Source: Kondoa malvinella
Lineage: Eukaryota; Basidiomycota; Agaricostilbomycetes; Agaricostilbales; Kondoaceae
DNA: 64,000 bases
Direction of reading: 5' to 3'
NCBI GenBank assembly: GCA_039545315.1
Contig: BCIM01000005.1
Location: 560,609 to 624,608, forward strand
Shown here: one piece after another, positions 11,915 through 23,383 of the stretch
Numbering within the stretch: the stretch's first letter is position 1
How the letters are laid out: each line of letters starts with the position of its first letter
The notes under the pieces: generated by a model
Database searches by the model: none
Seen by the model: only the letters and a program-made list of their open reading frames with translations
What the model was told of the DNA's origin: nothing
Program-made: the position numbers and the translations under genes

Positions 11915-12781
11915 TCATCGCTTTATCACTTCCTCGTCGTCTCCCACCATCGCATCCTGCATCGGCGGACGAGGTCTTCGAGGCAAAGCCTGGGCAATCG
12001 GTACTCGTTTAGGCTTGACATGTCTTTCTGCAAACGTTACTGTGCGCCCGTCTTGTAATATACAAGAGTCGAGCCGTTTCCTAGATGCCATGCTTGAAGG
12101 CCGCTCTTCTGCCGGTGGTATTGGACTCGGTATTCTATATGCTGGTGGACCATCAACTGGAAGTGCTGGAACAGGTGGAATCTCGTCTGGGTCTATCGGC
12201 TGGACCGCTCTCATACTTCTGCTTTGCTTTCTTTTCCCCCTCTTCTGCTGCGCTTCAATATCGAAATCTTCCGTCTGGATACCTTCTTCTACTTTCTCCC
12301 TCTGACCAATCAGCGGATCGTAGACTGGTACGTTGTCCACCAAGATGGGCAGATGCGATTTCCGCTCTACCCTGAATCGACTTTCTGCTGGCGGTGCGAC
12401 ATCTGGTAGGGGATGTCGAGCCCATTTATGATAGCCTGTTCCGAGGAACTGAAGGTAGCCTAGCGCTGTTGCACCTTTTCCTGCTCTTCTTTCGTATTGA
12501 TTCTGTCCCTTATGAGCTCGGTCGAAGCAGGAAAAGGAAAGACTGACATAGCCCGCGCAAACGTAAACTAGCGCTGGCATCACCAACAATGGTCCAAGGA
12601 CTCTCAAGACAATCCTGTACCGATATCAGCTAGGAAGACACGAGAAGTAAGAAACGTACCCGGCGCTCGAGATCGGCCCAAGAGCGGCATCACCAAAAGG
12701 ATTGACTTGGACTACTGGAAAGGTCGCATTGGTCGCCGTCGAAGCTGCATCTGGCGGGAGATTGAAGCCAGTCTCGCTCAT
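11915..12781 (-). CDS. Hypothetical single-pass membrane protein
   Basis: Two exons. The ATG at 12781 starts MSETGFNLPPDAASTATNAT with possible N-glycosylation sites, then an intron with GTACGT donor (about 12612-12660) leads into VLRVLGPLLVMPALVYVCAG, a hydrophobic span, followed by a short Cys-containing segment and a long Pro/Arg/Glu-rich tail of about 170 residues ending DDEEVIKR. The topology looks like a short outside head, one membrane span and a disordered cytosolic tail. I do not recognise a family. It is convergent with the NOSIP gene, with only about 140 nt between their stop codons. Confidence 0.65.
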
Positions 12782-12992
12782 GCTTTTCGACGTCTGGGAT
12801 TAGATCTAGCGCAGTCAGAAATTGGCTGGAAGATGTCATCGCCTCTTTCGGCTAGACATGACGAAAGCATTGAAAGACATGGCGATCGGTCTAAGTACGC
12901 TCAATAAATGGTAGCAGGCAATCGGGATGAGTTGTACAAAGCGCAGACAATGCATTGTCCATTGGGAATAGCTATTTACAAATACTTTCTCA

Positions 12993-13664
12993 TCATTGAG
13001 GGTACGGCTGCAAGACTGAGCGATTACGTAGAGGGCTCGTAGGAGCGTAGGATGCTCGCATAGGAGATTGAGCAGCAGTCGAATAATGACTTCCAGGCAC
13101 TTGCAGCGTAGTCCGAGTCTGTTGCGTGAATCCACGAGACATTAGAGTCGGTGTCCTTGCCTGCATCATACTGGGAGACGCTTGATATTGCGCAGGCGTA
13201 GGAGCGTACTCTGAATCGACATCGGTAACGGGATAGACTGGAGAACGAGCATAGGTCGATTGCCGGTTCTGCACAGCTGGTACGACCAATCCAGTCTGTT
13301 GACGAGGGTCCACAAAGCCTCCTGGGCCACCGTAGATTGATGCTCTACCACCGGCTGTCGGTACAGCCATGTTATTCTGATAATTCATCTGGTCAATTTG
13401 CTGCTTGTTGTAGTCGGCTTCTTCTTCGTCTGCTTTGGCTTTTGCTGCTTTCCGCTTCCGGATGCATACGAGAACAGTAAGCAGTACGATGAGAGCGAGA
13501 ATCCCTCCGCCAATTCCTGCCCAAAGCTTCCAATTCTCCTTCATCTTGTCTAGAGACATGTTGCTGCCAGGTTGAGATGCTTCAGCTGAAGGAGCAGAGG
13601 GATCAGCAGCGCTTGGCGAGTTCTCGGCGTTTGGCTCGACGCCTCCGAGTCCGGGTAAGGACAT
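12993..13664 (-). CDS. Hypothetical single-pass membrane protein with Gly-rich span
   Basis: Single-exon frame of 223 residues from the ATG at 13664 (MSLPGLGGVEPNAENSPSAA). A Ser/Ala/Pro-rich head precedes a membrane segment (LWAGIGGGILALIVLLTVLV) and a basic stop-transfer stretch CIRKRKAAKAK. The tail is rich in Gln, Tyr, Ser and Pro (about 120 residues). The frame is open upstream to 13910, but that part is rich in hydrophobic shadows and the in-frame start there is not an ATG-led family sequence, so the internal ATG is preferred. The layout resembles fungal type I plasma-membrane sensors or mid-length Ser-rich surface proteins without a signal peptide; no family is recognised. Confidence 0.65.
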   Translation of the reverse strand: MSLPGLGGVEPNAENSPSAADPSAPSAEASQPGSNMSLDKMKENWKLWAGIGGGILALIVLLTVLVCIRKRKAAKAKADEEEADYNKQQIDQMNYQNNMAVPTAGGRASIYGGPGGFVDPRQQTGLVVPAVQNRQSTYARSPVYPVTDVDSEYAPTPAQYQASPSMMQARTPTLMSRGFTQQTRTTLQVPGSHYSTAAQSPMRASYAPTSPLRNRSVLQPYPQ

Positions 13665-14095
13665 GTTGTATGGATGAAAGAAAGAATGCGTAGAATGAAC
13701 GCCCGCGTTCAGTTGGAGACTAGCTCGAGAGAGAAATATGACAAGAATGAAAGATAGAGAAAGAGAAGACAAGAGCGAAATGAGAGAAGCCGTGCAAGGC
13801 AGTGCTGACAATGGCGCTTCGGGAGGGACTACTCGAGCTAATTGGAAAGCGCTGAGCCCAGTAATATAGAATGTGAGCTTGTCCAGCTTTTGCTGGAGCT
13901 CCGTGAGCAAGCCTATAGCGCATTAACGAAATACTTCATGACGGCTTGAAAGGAACCACCGAGCGGGAGGGTCACAGCGACGATACCAAGCGCCTCTAAA
14001 GACCTGGATGATATCTCTGCTCTCGGGAACCCCATAGATCCGCGATACCAGTTCAAATAGACGTCTCAATAGCAAGGCAATTGCCACGACTCAAC
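13665..14095. promoter_or_regulatory. Divergent intergenic region
   Basis: 430 nt between the divergent starts at 13664 and 14096. It must carry both promoters; I see no motif strong enough to name. Confidence 0.4.
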
Positions 14096-17000
14096 ATGGC
14101 AGCAGACCCTTTGACGATTCAGCTACCTGCGAGCCAGCCTGGCAGTCCATTAGGAAGTCCAACAGATCGTGCAGCTCCCCTAGAGTTGCCTCCAAGCCCG
14201 GTGAAAGCGACCAACAGCGAAGATGTGATCTGTAAAGTCTGTCGAGGCGGCATCGAGGAAGGCGATTTGTTCTCGCCCTGCAAGTGCAAAGGATCCATCC
14301 AACATGTTCATCAAGATTGTCTCTTTCAATGGCTGAAGTCTCGCAAAGGCAAAGAACAGTGCGAAGTCTGTCACACCGACTATCGATTCTTGAAGCGCTA
14401 TGCGGATGATGTGCCAAGGCACTTGCCATTCTTTCTCCTGCTCAAGCGAATCTTTCTTTCCTGTGCATGGCTTGTTCTCAGTGTCCTTCGTGTTGCTTTG
14501 GTGTTATTTTGCTGGATCGCACTGTTGCCTTGGATGACCTGTACGTGTTTCATCAGTGCAGAGTATTAGCTCAACTCAGTACGGCTACAGACTGGACGCT
14601 TCAATTCATCCTCTTCAGTGGCTTGGCAATCTCCGGCGGTCTCACAGCATTCGCTCAAGAGCCTCAAATAGCAAACCTTACAGCCAATGCAACACTCGCA
14701 GAAGTATCAAACATTACCACCATCGCTTTAGATGATCCTTGGAAGCGCGCCATCTACCAAGCAGCTGTATCACCACCAGTAAACGGCTCAGCAGCATGGA
14801 AATACTTGGAAGAAGGTCTCAAGAACATTAGCAACAACCCAATCTCGAACGCTGCTATTATGGCAAAGTGGAACATCAACCCACCTATGACTGTCGAACA
14901 GCTCATCGAGCGAATCTACTGGAAGTCGAGCTTCAACAGATGGTTACGAGCAAAAGAGATTGGCATGGCTATGGCGAAAGACACCTTTTCTGGGCAAATC
15001 ATCACCTGCTTCGTCGTAGTCGCTTTCGTCTCCATTTTCCTACTTCGCGAATGGATCGGACAGCAAGGAGTCGATGATGATGATCGACCTGCCCAACCTA
15101 TCGTACCTCCCTTCCCACCTCTACCGCCAGGTACTAACGCAGAACAAATGGAAGAAGAGAAGGAAAGCATCTGGCAGCTTATTCAAGACAGAACCGATAG
15201 CAACATGTCACGCGAAACGTTTGACCGTTTGTTTGATGGTTGGGTGGCAGCTGCTCGTCGAGGCGAAGATGTTGACAATCTCGGCATTGAAGACACTGCC
15301 AGACGCTTTCAGCATGCTGCCGACAACGAGGCAGAAGCGGAAGATAGCGGCAGCGAAGAATCTGAAGGAGACGATCAGGAACATGAGGCGGATCCTGCTC
15401 CAGCTGAACCTTGGCTGAAGAGAGACTTGAGACCTCTGCCTCGTCGAGCTCATGGAAAGACTTATCCAGCTGTGGATCTCTCTTTCTCGTCTGGTCAAAC
15501 CAGCCCTACTCGCAGAAGGAGATCAGGCAAGGGCAAGGCAAAAGCCATTCCACCTCAACCAGTCGCCAGTGGGAGTAATGTCAAGCTGAAGGATGCTGAG
15601 AAGGTGCCGCTGCCTGATTCTGAGGATGATGAAGATCAGAACGAGGAGCTGGGAGAAGAAGGGCCGGAGTACATGCAAATTGAATCCAAACGTCGTCCTT
15701 TCCAGCAAGCGGCCAAAGATCAAGAACCTGAATGGGTGCAACCAACAGAACCTGATCCAGTGCAAGAAAGACTGAACGGCAGGACATACGATGAGCTCAT
15801 GGCAGACAGGGCAAGCGCAGTCGCAGACCAAGCGCTTGCTGCCATAGAAGCACATCTCAGCGGACGTCCTGCAGATGTCGCTGCTGCACTTGCTATTCCC
15901 TCTTCACCTACCGAGTCTCACGCAAGTCAGGCGTCGGATGACGTTCAAGATCTGGCAATGCCCGAATTGGAGCAAATCGCCACCAACTCGGACCCCATTC
16001 GGGAAGTTGAAGCATTTGCGAACAATGAAGAAGCGATGGCTGAATTACCGGCTGTTAACCCCTTTCCGGAACCGGAAGATGATATCGTTGTTCTCGGCGG
16101 AGCCAACGAGGATGAAATGCCTGCGATACCTCCTGAACTAGAAGGTGACGAGATGGGTCTCGACGATATCGAAGGTGCTTTGGAAGCGATTGGGCTGCGC
16201 GGCAGGTATGCCACCTTGTTTACTTGCGCCGGATGAAGCTAAAGGCCTTTTACAGCGTCCTCATCCTGTTTCAAACTGTTGCTCTAATGGACTTGCTTAT
16301 ATCTGTTACGCTTGCCGTACTGGTCTGGGTTCCGCTGATCATCGGTCGCATCGCTATTCTCGTGAGTATTCTTCTCCGACAATTGGCAACATGGACTGAC
16401 CGCCCTTTCGTAGGCTAATCTACCGTATCACGTTTGCGTTGGACCTGTCAAACTTGCTCGCTTCATTACAGATCGTAAGTTCATTCCGCGGTTTGGTTTG
16501 CATTCCGCTCAGGCATCAAACTAGCTTTTGTCGACTTCTGCTCGTACTTGATCTCTTTCGTTGTGGCTGCCCAGAAGCGTTCGCCTGCAACAAGCCAGTC
16601 GTCGACCAACTCAACTATCGTCGACACGCTTGCTGATCCAGCGAAGGATCCAAACCCTCTTCAGCGTGCAATAGCCGAATACGTTCTGCCGCCTGTCAAG
16701 CAGCAAATTACGAACTCTCGCTCAGAGTGGCACCGATTGGGCACAGCCGAAACAACGTATGACAAGATTGGCTGCATTATGGTCGGGTACACTGTTGCGC
16801 TGATCATCGCTACGGCTTGGTATGCTCGCGAAAAGAATGCAGACAAACCGGTCAGCAGAGCTTTCCGAAGAGTTTTGAGGCAACAAGGCATACTGGTCAA
16901 GGTGAGATTTAGCAACCCCTTTGTTACGGACTGAAGTGACACGTTCTCAATAGGTCGCTATGTTTGTCCTCATCGAATTGATGATGTTCCCAACATTCTG

Positions 17001-19087
17001 CGGTTTCGCGATCAATTTGGCAACCTTGCCACTCTTTCCTGGCGCATCTATCGAGTCGCGTCTTCTTTACCACCAACGTGCACCGTATTCGGCTCTCTTT
17101 CTTACTTGGACTTTGGGCACTGTGTTCATGTTCCTCGTCGCGCAATGCATAAGTCATCTGCGAACTTTCTTGCGGAAAGGCGGTCTGTTCTTTATCCGTA
17201 GGTCTCCATTTGTGGCGCAGAGAATGGAGCTCATTGGCTCTGTGCAGGCGATCCTCGTGACCCTGATGCATCACCTATAACCGAAATGGTCAACACGAGC
17301 ATACCGAAGCAGATAGTCAAGCTTAGCAAGAGCGTCGTGCTGTATGGTTCTCTCAACGCGGTCTTTGCAATGTGGACGTATGGCGGCATGGCGACGAGAA
17401 CAGGCATTCTGCCATTGCGGTGGGATCAATCGTCGGTTATCTCGCGTCTCCCTCCCTCACACTTGCTCATCCTGTGTTTTAAACAGGGCAACCGCATCAG
17501 CAATCCCGATAGATCTGATCGCTGCTTACTTGTTCATCCCATGGTCTTGTGGTTTCATTGAACCAGCTATTGGCGACGCTCCTAGGAAAGCCTTCGTCCG
17601 CGTTGTCGCTTTCTGCGCACATCAATTCCGCCTCACTTCGTACCTTCTTGGCGTAAGAATACCTTCGGAGGAAGGCACCTACAGCAGGCAGACATGGGTA
17701 GCGCTACTTCAACTAAAGAAGACTCTGCCTGCCCGTTTGCATTGTGCGAACACGGCCACTGTGCCATCTAGCCCAACAAGCGCACGTCCCGAAGTCGTAT
17801 GGCAACCATCAGGGACTTTGGCTCGTGTCCCAGCTGTCGACACTGTCAAATTAGCTCCTGGTCGACCATCTACTATCGCCGTCGATGCTAACAGAATACC
17901 GACCAGTGAATTAGGCGCGGCGACCATGAAAGCCCAAGATGAGCTAGGCGGAGGATCAACTGATTGGCAATTCGTCTACTTGCCGCCGCGCTTCCGATTG
18001 CGATTGATGGCCTGTCTTTACTCGTTATGGATTGCTGTGACTGCAGGCTGTGTGGCAATTGCCGTTCTGCCTCGTAAGTTGCCATGCTGACCTCGTGCAT
18101 TCCTTGCTCATCCCATCTCAGTTCTTTTCGGTCGTCTATTGATGCCACTGCTACTCGATCAACCAGTTCACGACGGCTACACCTTCCTCCTCGGCGCTTA
18201 CACGTTCTATCCACTAGTATGGGCCTGCTTCAACGTCTACGCCTGGGCTGTCCCCAAGACGCCTACACGAGGTCGTTTCCGTAGGAGAGGGAAAGCGTTC
18301 AAAGTGCTAGGATTGTCACGCTTTCAGCAAGCAAAGCTGTACGCCAAACGTGGTTGGATGTGGTTCAGCCTAGTCAGTCGAGTGTTGATAGAAGGATGTG
18401 TGGTTCTGCCCCTCCTCGTAGGCCTGACAACACGTAAGTAGACTCTTCAGCATTTGTTTTTCATTCAGTGACCGTGGTTTTCGTTTCAAGGCCTATACAC
18501 TGCATCTATTTGGCAACCAATCTTTGGTAAAGACTCTGGTTCGGACACTATCTGGCTACCGATGGCATGGGCATATGGCGTTGTCGAGATTTCAATCGCC
18601 TATGCCATTTTGCAATTCATGCCTGGTCCGCATGGCGATCTTGGTCTGTTAGCTAGTCTGCTGAATTATGTGAGTTGCTGAGTCTATGCCCTGCTCACGT
18701 GTACTGAGGTTTCAGTTTGAGTTTGTCGACCCAGAACCTCCCCTGCCAATACCGCCTCGAACGACCTTACAACAACTTCGAGCGACTGAACGCAAAGTCC
18801 TTCGACCGATCTGCCGTCGCTTTATGCTTGCTCTCATTGCACCATTCGCCGTCACTAGACTGCTTTTGCTCGCTGCTTCCTATGCAGCACCTCATGCCGT
18901 CCATCAACTCATCCGTCTCGACCTTGTCTGTCTCTGTTTCATGCTATATGACGGAAGGAAAAGTATCAAGCAGCTGTTGACAAAAGGCTACAGCAAGTGG
19001 ATGTCGAATGTGCGGGATGCAGAGTTCATGGTGGAGCGGAGGTTACTCAATTTCGATGATGCGAGAAAAGATGGTGATTTTGTTTGA
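14096..19087 (+). CDS. SSM4: Doa10/SSM4-type ER membrane RING-CH ubiquitin ligase
   Basis: Polytopic E3 ligase of ER-associated degradation (yeast Ssm4/Doa10, human MARCHF6). The ATG at 14096 gives MAADPLTIQLPASQPG; the RING-CH domain starts at C46 and shows CKVC, CKC, H-x2-C (HVHQDC) and CEVC in C4HC3 order with the RING-CH Trp (LFQWLKS). Multiple membrane segments follow in many exons, with a large acidic Ser/Glu/Pro-rich loop around 15080-16100, the conserved IEGALEAIGLRG segment before the next membrane span near 16200, and the C-terminal exon ending NFDDARKDGDFV. About ten short introns interrupt the gene. An internal intron near 14541 may be only about 29 nt. The frame is open upstream of the ATG but without another ATG. 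Confidence 0.88.
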
Positions 19088-19204
19088 AAGGAAGTTGACC
19101 GTTGTTTGATTCACATGTTGGTATACCTTGCATTGTATTACAATATAACATATTCACGTAGCCCCCGATGCGCCTCAACCCAAAGAAGTGATCTTGTCGC
19201 GGTA

Positions 19205-19769
19205 TCAGTCACGATCGAGGAAGAGACGAAGGAATATGCTCACAGCTCTTTTGTCCAAAGGTAAACCGGTTGCTGGATCAATTCCGTTCTTGCGAAAGAT
19301 GTCTTGCTGTCGCCGTAACCGAGCTTCGTCAAATGACACGCCATACCGAGTCATGATCCGCTGTATCTCCCTAACGCTAGCCGCATCCAGACCAGACCTC
19401 GAACTGACATCGGTATGAGCAGTATCAAGGCGCAGCAGCATCAGACACTCACTCTCCCTCATTCTGCCTTAGGTCAAAGTTGCCAGTGCTAAACCCTTGT
19501 TCAGCTGCATCATCCCATGTATTGACCGGTGCATATTGTTGTATACGAGCTTGTATGATTCTAGGTAGGTACGGCAGCAGGACAGCCCGGAAATACCAAG
19601 TGCCTATACTCCGCTTTTGAGTTCAGTCGGGATTATCGCTTTGAACAGGAGAAGGCTGACCGTATAGGAGGATACATAGGACTGCTCCTGCTGCGCTGAG
19701 AGTGTATAAGCCCATTTTGGCTATCGCACGGCCGTTTGAGGCTGAAATGTCGTTCCGCATGAATGGCAT
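19205..19769 (-). CDS. DUF2015 family protein with N-terminal membrane anchor
   Basis: Three exons. The ATG at 19769 begins MPFMRNDISASNGRAIAKMG, then a hydrophobic span (LYTLSAAGAVLCILLYG). A GTCAGC...TATAG intron joins TWYFRAVLLPYLPRIIQARI; a GTGAGT...GTCAG intron joins SRSGLDAASVREIQRIM and the family signature VSFDEARLRRQQDIFRKNGI with DPATGLPLDKRAV, ending FLDRD at 19205. This Arg/Asn-Gly-Ile pattern is what I know as the fungal DUF2015 family, small membrane-anchored proteins of unknown role. It is divergent from the aldo/keto reductase with start codons only 53 nt apart. Confidence 0.75.
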
Positions 19770-19822
19770 TTGGAGCTCCAGAGACAGATCTGCTTTGCTT
19801 TGAACCACGAAATATAGCAAAG
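19770..19822. promoter_or_regulatory. Very short divergent promoter
   Basis: Only 53 nt separate the start codons of the DUF2015 gene (minus) and the aldo/keto reductase (plus). Each gene's core promoter and transcript start must lie here or inside the neighbour's coding sequence. Confidence 0.6.
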
Positions 19823-21580
19823 ATGTCTTCTCCCATGTATGTGCAACTCGGCGAATCTGGCCTTCGTGTCAGTCGTGTGATCTTCGGTACCATGGTGAGC
19901 AAGCCCCGGGCAGACGACTCTCGTGCTGATGCTGCTCTGGTCACAAGTCGCTTGGAAGTTCGGATTGGCAAGGGTGATCTCTGACCAGTTAGGCAAGTCG
20001 ATGTTCTCAATACTCATGCATATGACGCTGTCAGATGGGTATGGCTATTCTCCGACATCTAGGCTTCGATTGATCAGCTGTTCTAGGTTCTAAATGAGAA
20101 GGAGTCTCTGCCGCTACTCAAGGCTGCCTACGATCAAGGTGCGCTCCGAGGCTACGTTTGATGTACTAGTACTGAAGAAGGCTTTTAGGCGTCACCACTT
20201 GGGACACGGCCGACATGTACAGGTAAGTCTATACAGCTCCGCCAAGCTATTACTGCTTAGCATTATGCATAGCAATGGCGAAAGCGAACGCATCATTGGC
20301 AAAGCGCTTAAGGAATACAAGATTCCTCGTAATCGAGTCCAAATCCTGACTAAATGCTTCAACGTTGTCAACGAAGGCGTGAGTGATCTGAATTCAGATG
20401 GAACATTTCTGAACCGTTGCAAAGGAACCTGGTTTCATGAACATGGGTTCGCAGCTCCACTCACTTCAGTGCATACTCTGACCTTCTCCTAGGCGTCGAC
20501 GAGGATGATACACGCTTCATCAATGCCCGTGGACTTTCTCGTTCCGCCATCTTCAATGCCGTCAATGCGAGCTTGAAGCGTCTCGATACAGACTATATTG
20601 ATCTACTGCAGATCCACAGAGCGTGAGTTCGGTTTAGGATAACGGAATCTCTTTGATTGGGGTTTTAGCGATCGTTCGGTCAAACATGAAGAGACTATGC
20701 GAGCTTTGCATGATTTGGTCGTATCTGGCAAGGTCCGATACATCGGTGCCAGCTCAATGCGCGCCGTGAGTGTGTTCGACTTGTCAGGCAGCATTACGAT
20801 ACTAATATCGATTGCAGTGGGAAATGGCGACTTACCAGCACGTAGCTGAGAAGCATGGCTTGACCAAGTTTGTGTCGATGCAAGATCAAGTCTCGCTACT
20901 TTACCGAGAGGGTAAGCTTATTGTTCTTGTTGTACTTTTGGATTACTGACGACGATCGAACGTGGTCTTAGAAGAACGAGAGATGATTCCTTACTGCAAA
21001 GCGACTGGTGTCGGTCTCATACCTTGGTGAGCCTGACACGCTGGATTTGCCGACCATCTACTGAGGCTTTGGCAAAGGTACCCCCTGCACAGCGGTACGG
21101 TTCTGTTGTGCTCCGACTCACCGCTTGTTCACTTGTCGAACAGGTAAACTCGCAAGACCTTTGGACAAGCAGATGGAGACTACCCGAGCAGACGTCCAGT
21201 CCAAAGGGCCATTCCATCAAGAGCTCAGCGAGGCAGACAAGGAAATCATTCGTCGCGTAGAGAAAATCGCTAAAGACAAGAAGCTATCTATGGCTCAGGT
21301 CTCCTTCTTGTGTACGCCTTACCATGAATTCGCTGTTAATCAGCTGACACTATTTGGTGCCGTACAGGGTGCGCTCAAAAAGTCACTGCTCCGCTTGTTG
21401 GTATTTCGAAAGCAGAGCGGTTGCAGGAGTTTGTCGATGTCATCAAAAACGGCACGAAGCTCACTGACGAAGGTAAGCGCTTTCCCTCTTTCCGTATCGG
21501 ACGCAAGCTAAGCCAGAATTGTAGAGGTCAAGCATCTCGAAGAGCCATACCAGCCCAAGCCGGTGTTCGGTCACGCTTGA
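19823..21580 (+). CDS. Aldo/keto reductase
   Basis: NAD(P)H-dependent aldo/keto reductase of the bacterial YajO / fungal aryl-alcohol dehydrogenase type. Spliced sequence: [24 protein letters not shown], then [29 protein letters not shown] with catalytic Asp and Tyr, VQILTKCF with catalytic Lys, [16 protein letters not shown] with catalytic His, [56 protein letters not shown] and SMAQVSFL, ending [12 protein letters not shown] with TGA at 21580. All four AKR catalytic residues are visible. The gene has about ten short exons. The natural substrate cannot be inferred. Confidence 0.88.
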
Positions 21581-21733
21581 ACGTAAATGCCGACGGTGTA
21601 GATCAGAAGCTTGCATTAAAAAGCATGCATGACTACTCCTTTTCGTGCTATTCTATCCTGTCGATCCTACACCCTGTCATTGACCCCAGACCAGCTGAAA
21701 TAGAGGTGGTGCAATGTTGACGCAGAAGAGCAG

Positions 21734-22893
21734 TCAATCACGACGGTTGGACTGCCAGTGTTGCCAAGGGCGGCGAGTTGAGCGAGTAGAAGAAGACGTA
21801 GCTGTGCTGGTTGGGCGAGCAGAAGTCTTGACTGTCGAAGTTGGGCGAGCCGTGGAAGTCTGCCTACTTGAGCTTGTGGAAGAGGCAGTAGCAGATGGAA
21901 TCGCTGGTGCATCATTTGCTGGTGGTGCTGGAGAGCTGCTACCGCCGGTGGTCTTCTGAAGCAGGTTGACAAACTGCAAGAAAAGTAAGATCGGGCCAAT
22001 AGCAAGAAGATAAGGACTTACAGTCATCCAGTCACTGCCGAAAGCTTTGTAGCTGTTTCCGCTTCCAGTAAAGTCTACCAACTCGTTAGCTACGCGACTG
22101 ATATGAAGCTCTGGTTACTCACAAACTGCGCCCCAATTCTTGGTCTCCGTGATCAGGCTTGCCATTCGATTGGCAGGAACGTCGTATATCATCGCAGCCG
22201 ACTTGGGTAGGTTTGGCATATTGGCTTTGAAGCCTGAGATACCGTGTTCAGCGACCACAATCTATCCTTGTCATCAGTAAAGTCCGCGGCCAGCACTTAT
22301 TAAGACTCACTTGATCGGCGCTCGCAAAGTAGCCTGAAGATACAGAAGTGCCCGGGTTGTAGATGACATATGCGCCTGGAATAGTCGAACGAGCGGCTGC
22401 AGCGACATCCGCCATGTACTTCTCGTCCGCTGCCTCAGTTGGCGCTTCATCGAAAAAGATGCCCTCGACCTCTGCCTTCTTATGAGCCCTGACTAACTTT
22501 TAAGGCAGTACAAACTTACCAGGATACCAGCTCTTGTAGTTTTGCAACTCCCTCTTGACCTCCGCTGATGGTCGATCGGCCCAATTGACGTAGATGTAAC
22601 CGACAGGTACGGTATTAGGATAGCTAGCGAGCTTCTTGACTTCAGCTTGGTATGTGCGGTCAGCTGATGCGCCAGCTCCACTGCTGGGATTGACGACTAC
22701 CAGCATTAGCGATGTATAAGAGGGGGAAAGGAGAAAAAGACGTACTGACGCGGAAAGTCACATCGGGAGCGGCTTCCAAAGCATCGTACAGAGGTTGCCA
22801 TTGTCCTTGTAGAGGATAGACGTAGTTGGGAAACGTCACGGACGCAGCATGAGCGAAAGCAGCAAGGGAAAGTGAGAGAATAATGGCCAGCAT
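21734..22893 (-). CDS. Secreted spherulin-4 family protein
   Basis: Spherulation-specific family 4 protein, a TIM-barrel glycosidase-like family. The ATG at 22893 starts a signal peptide (MLAIILSLSLAAFAHAASV), followed by FPNYVYPLQGQWQPLYDALE and, after an intron, the signature LVVVNPSSGAGASADRTY, VPVGYIYVNWADRPSAEVKR, LQNYKSWYPG and a catalytic-site-like FFDEAPTE segment around 22440-22470. Exons continue with a barrel end, then a Ser/Thr/Pro-rich tail after the intron near 21967-22015. The tail ends RPWQHWQSNRRD without a hydrophobic GPI signal, so the product is probably secreted or wall-retained rather than GPI-anchored; a missed last intron could change that. Divergent from ARG1. Confidence 0.8.
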
Positions 22894-23310
22894 TGTAGAT
22901 GAAGGTGAAGGTGAGTGATGCGGAACAAGAGAGGAAGAGAGCAAGCCTAAGGGGATGTCAAACCGGGAGAGAAGATCATGGGTCACCTTGACTACAGTAT
23001 AGAAAGGCAACCAGAAGAGATTGGAACTTCTGCGCCTTGACAAGACATACGAGACACTCGTGGTAGGTTGAGACTTCCATAGAGGACACAGAAAGGCATA
23101 CATCAGAACACATGATTCATGATCACAGGCCAGGCAGGATAGAGGACCAAGCCGACTCAAGCGCCAACGTAAGTAGCGATGGAAACAGACGTCAAGTAAG
23201 CAGTCTCTTTGAGCGCCCAACGCGAGAGCGAAGCATACAGAGAGCAAAGTATAGCAGCGATTGTGTACGTTTGCACCACGCGAGCGAAGAGACACGACTA
23301 TTGGTGGGCA

Positions 23311-23317
23311 TGAGTCA
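23311..23317. promoter_or_regulatory. Gcn4/Cpc1-type site (TGAGTCA)
   Basis: A perfect palindromic TGAGTCA lies 67 nt upstream of the ARG1 start. In fungi this is the binding site of Gcn4/Cpc1, which induces amino-acid biosynthesis genes on starvation. A 7-mer can occur by chance, but its place before an arginine gene is apt. Confidence 0.55.
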
Positions 23318-23383
23318 AAAGAAATGCATGAAATTTTGCACAGCTCAATCAACAACCGCGTCTCTCTCTTGATTCTATACAAT

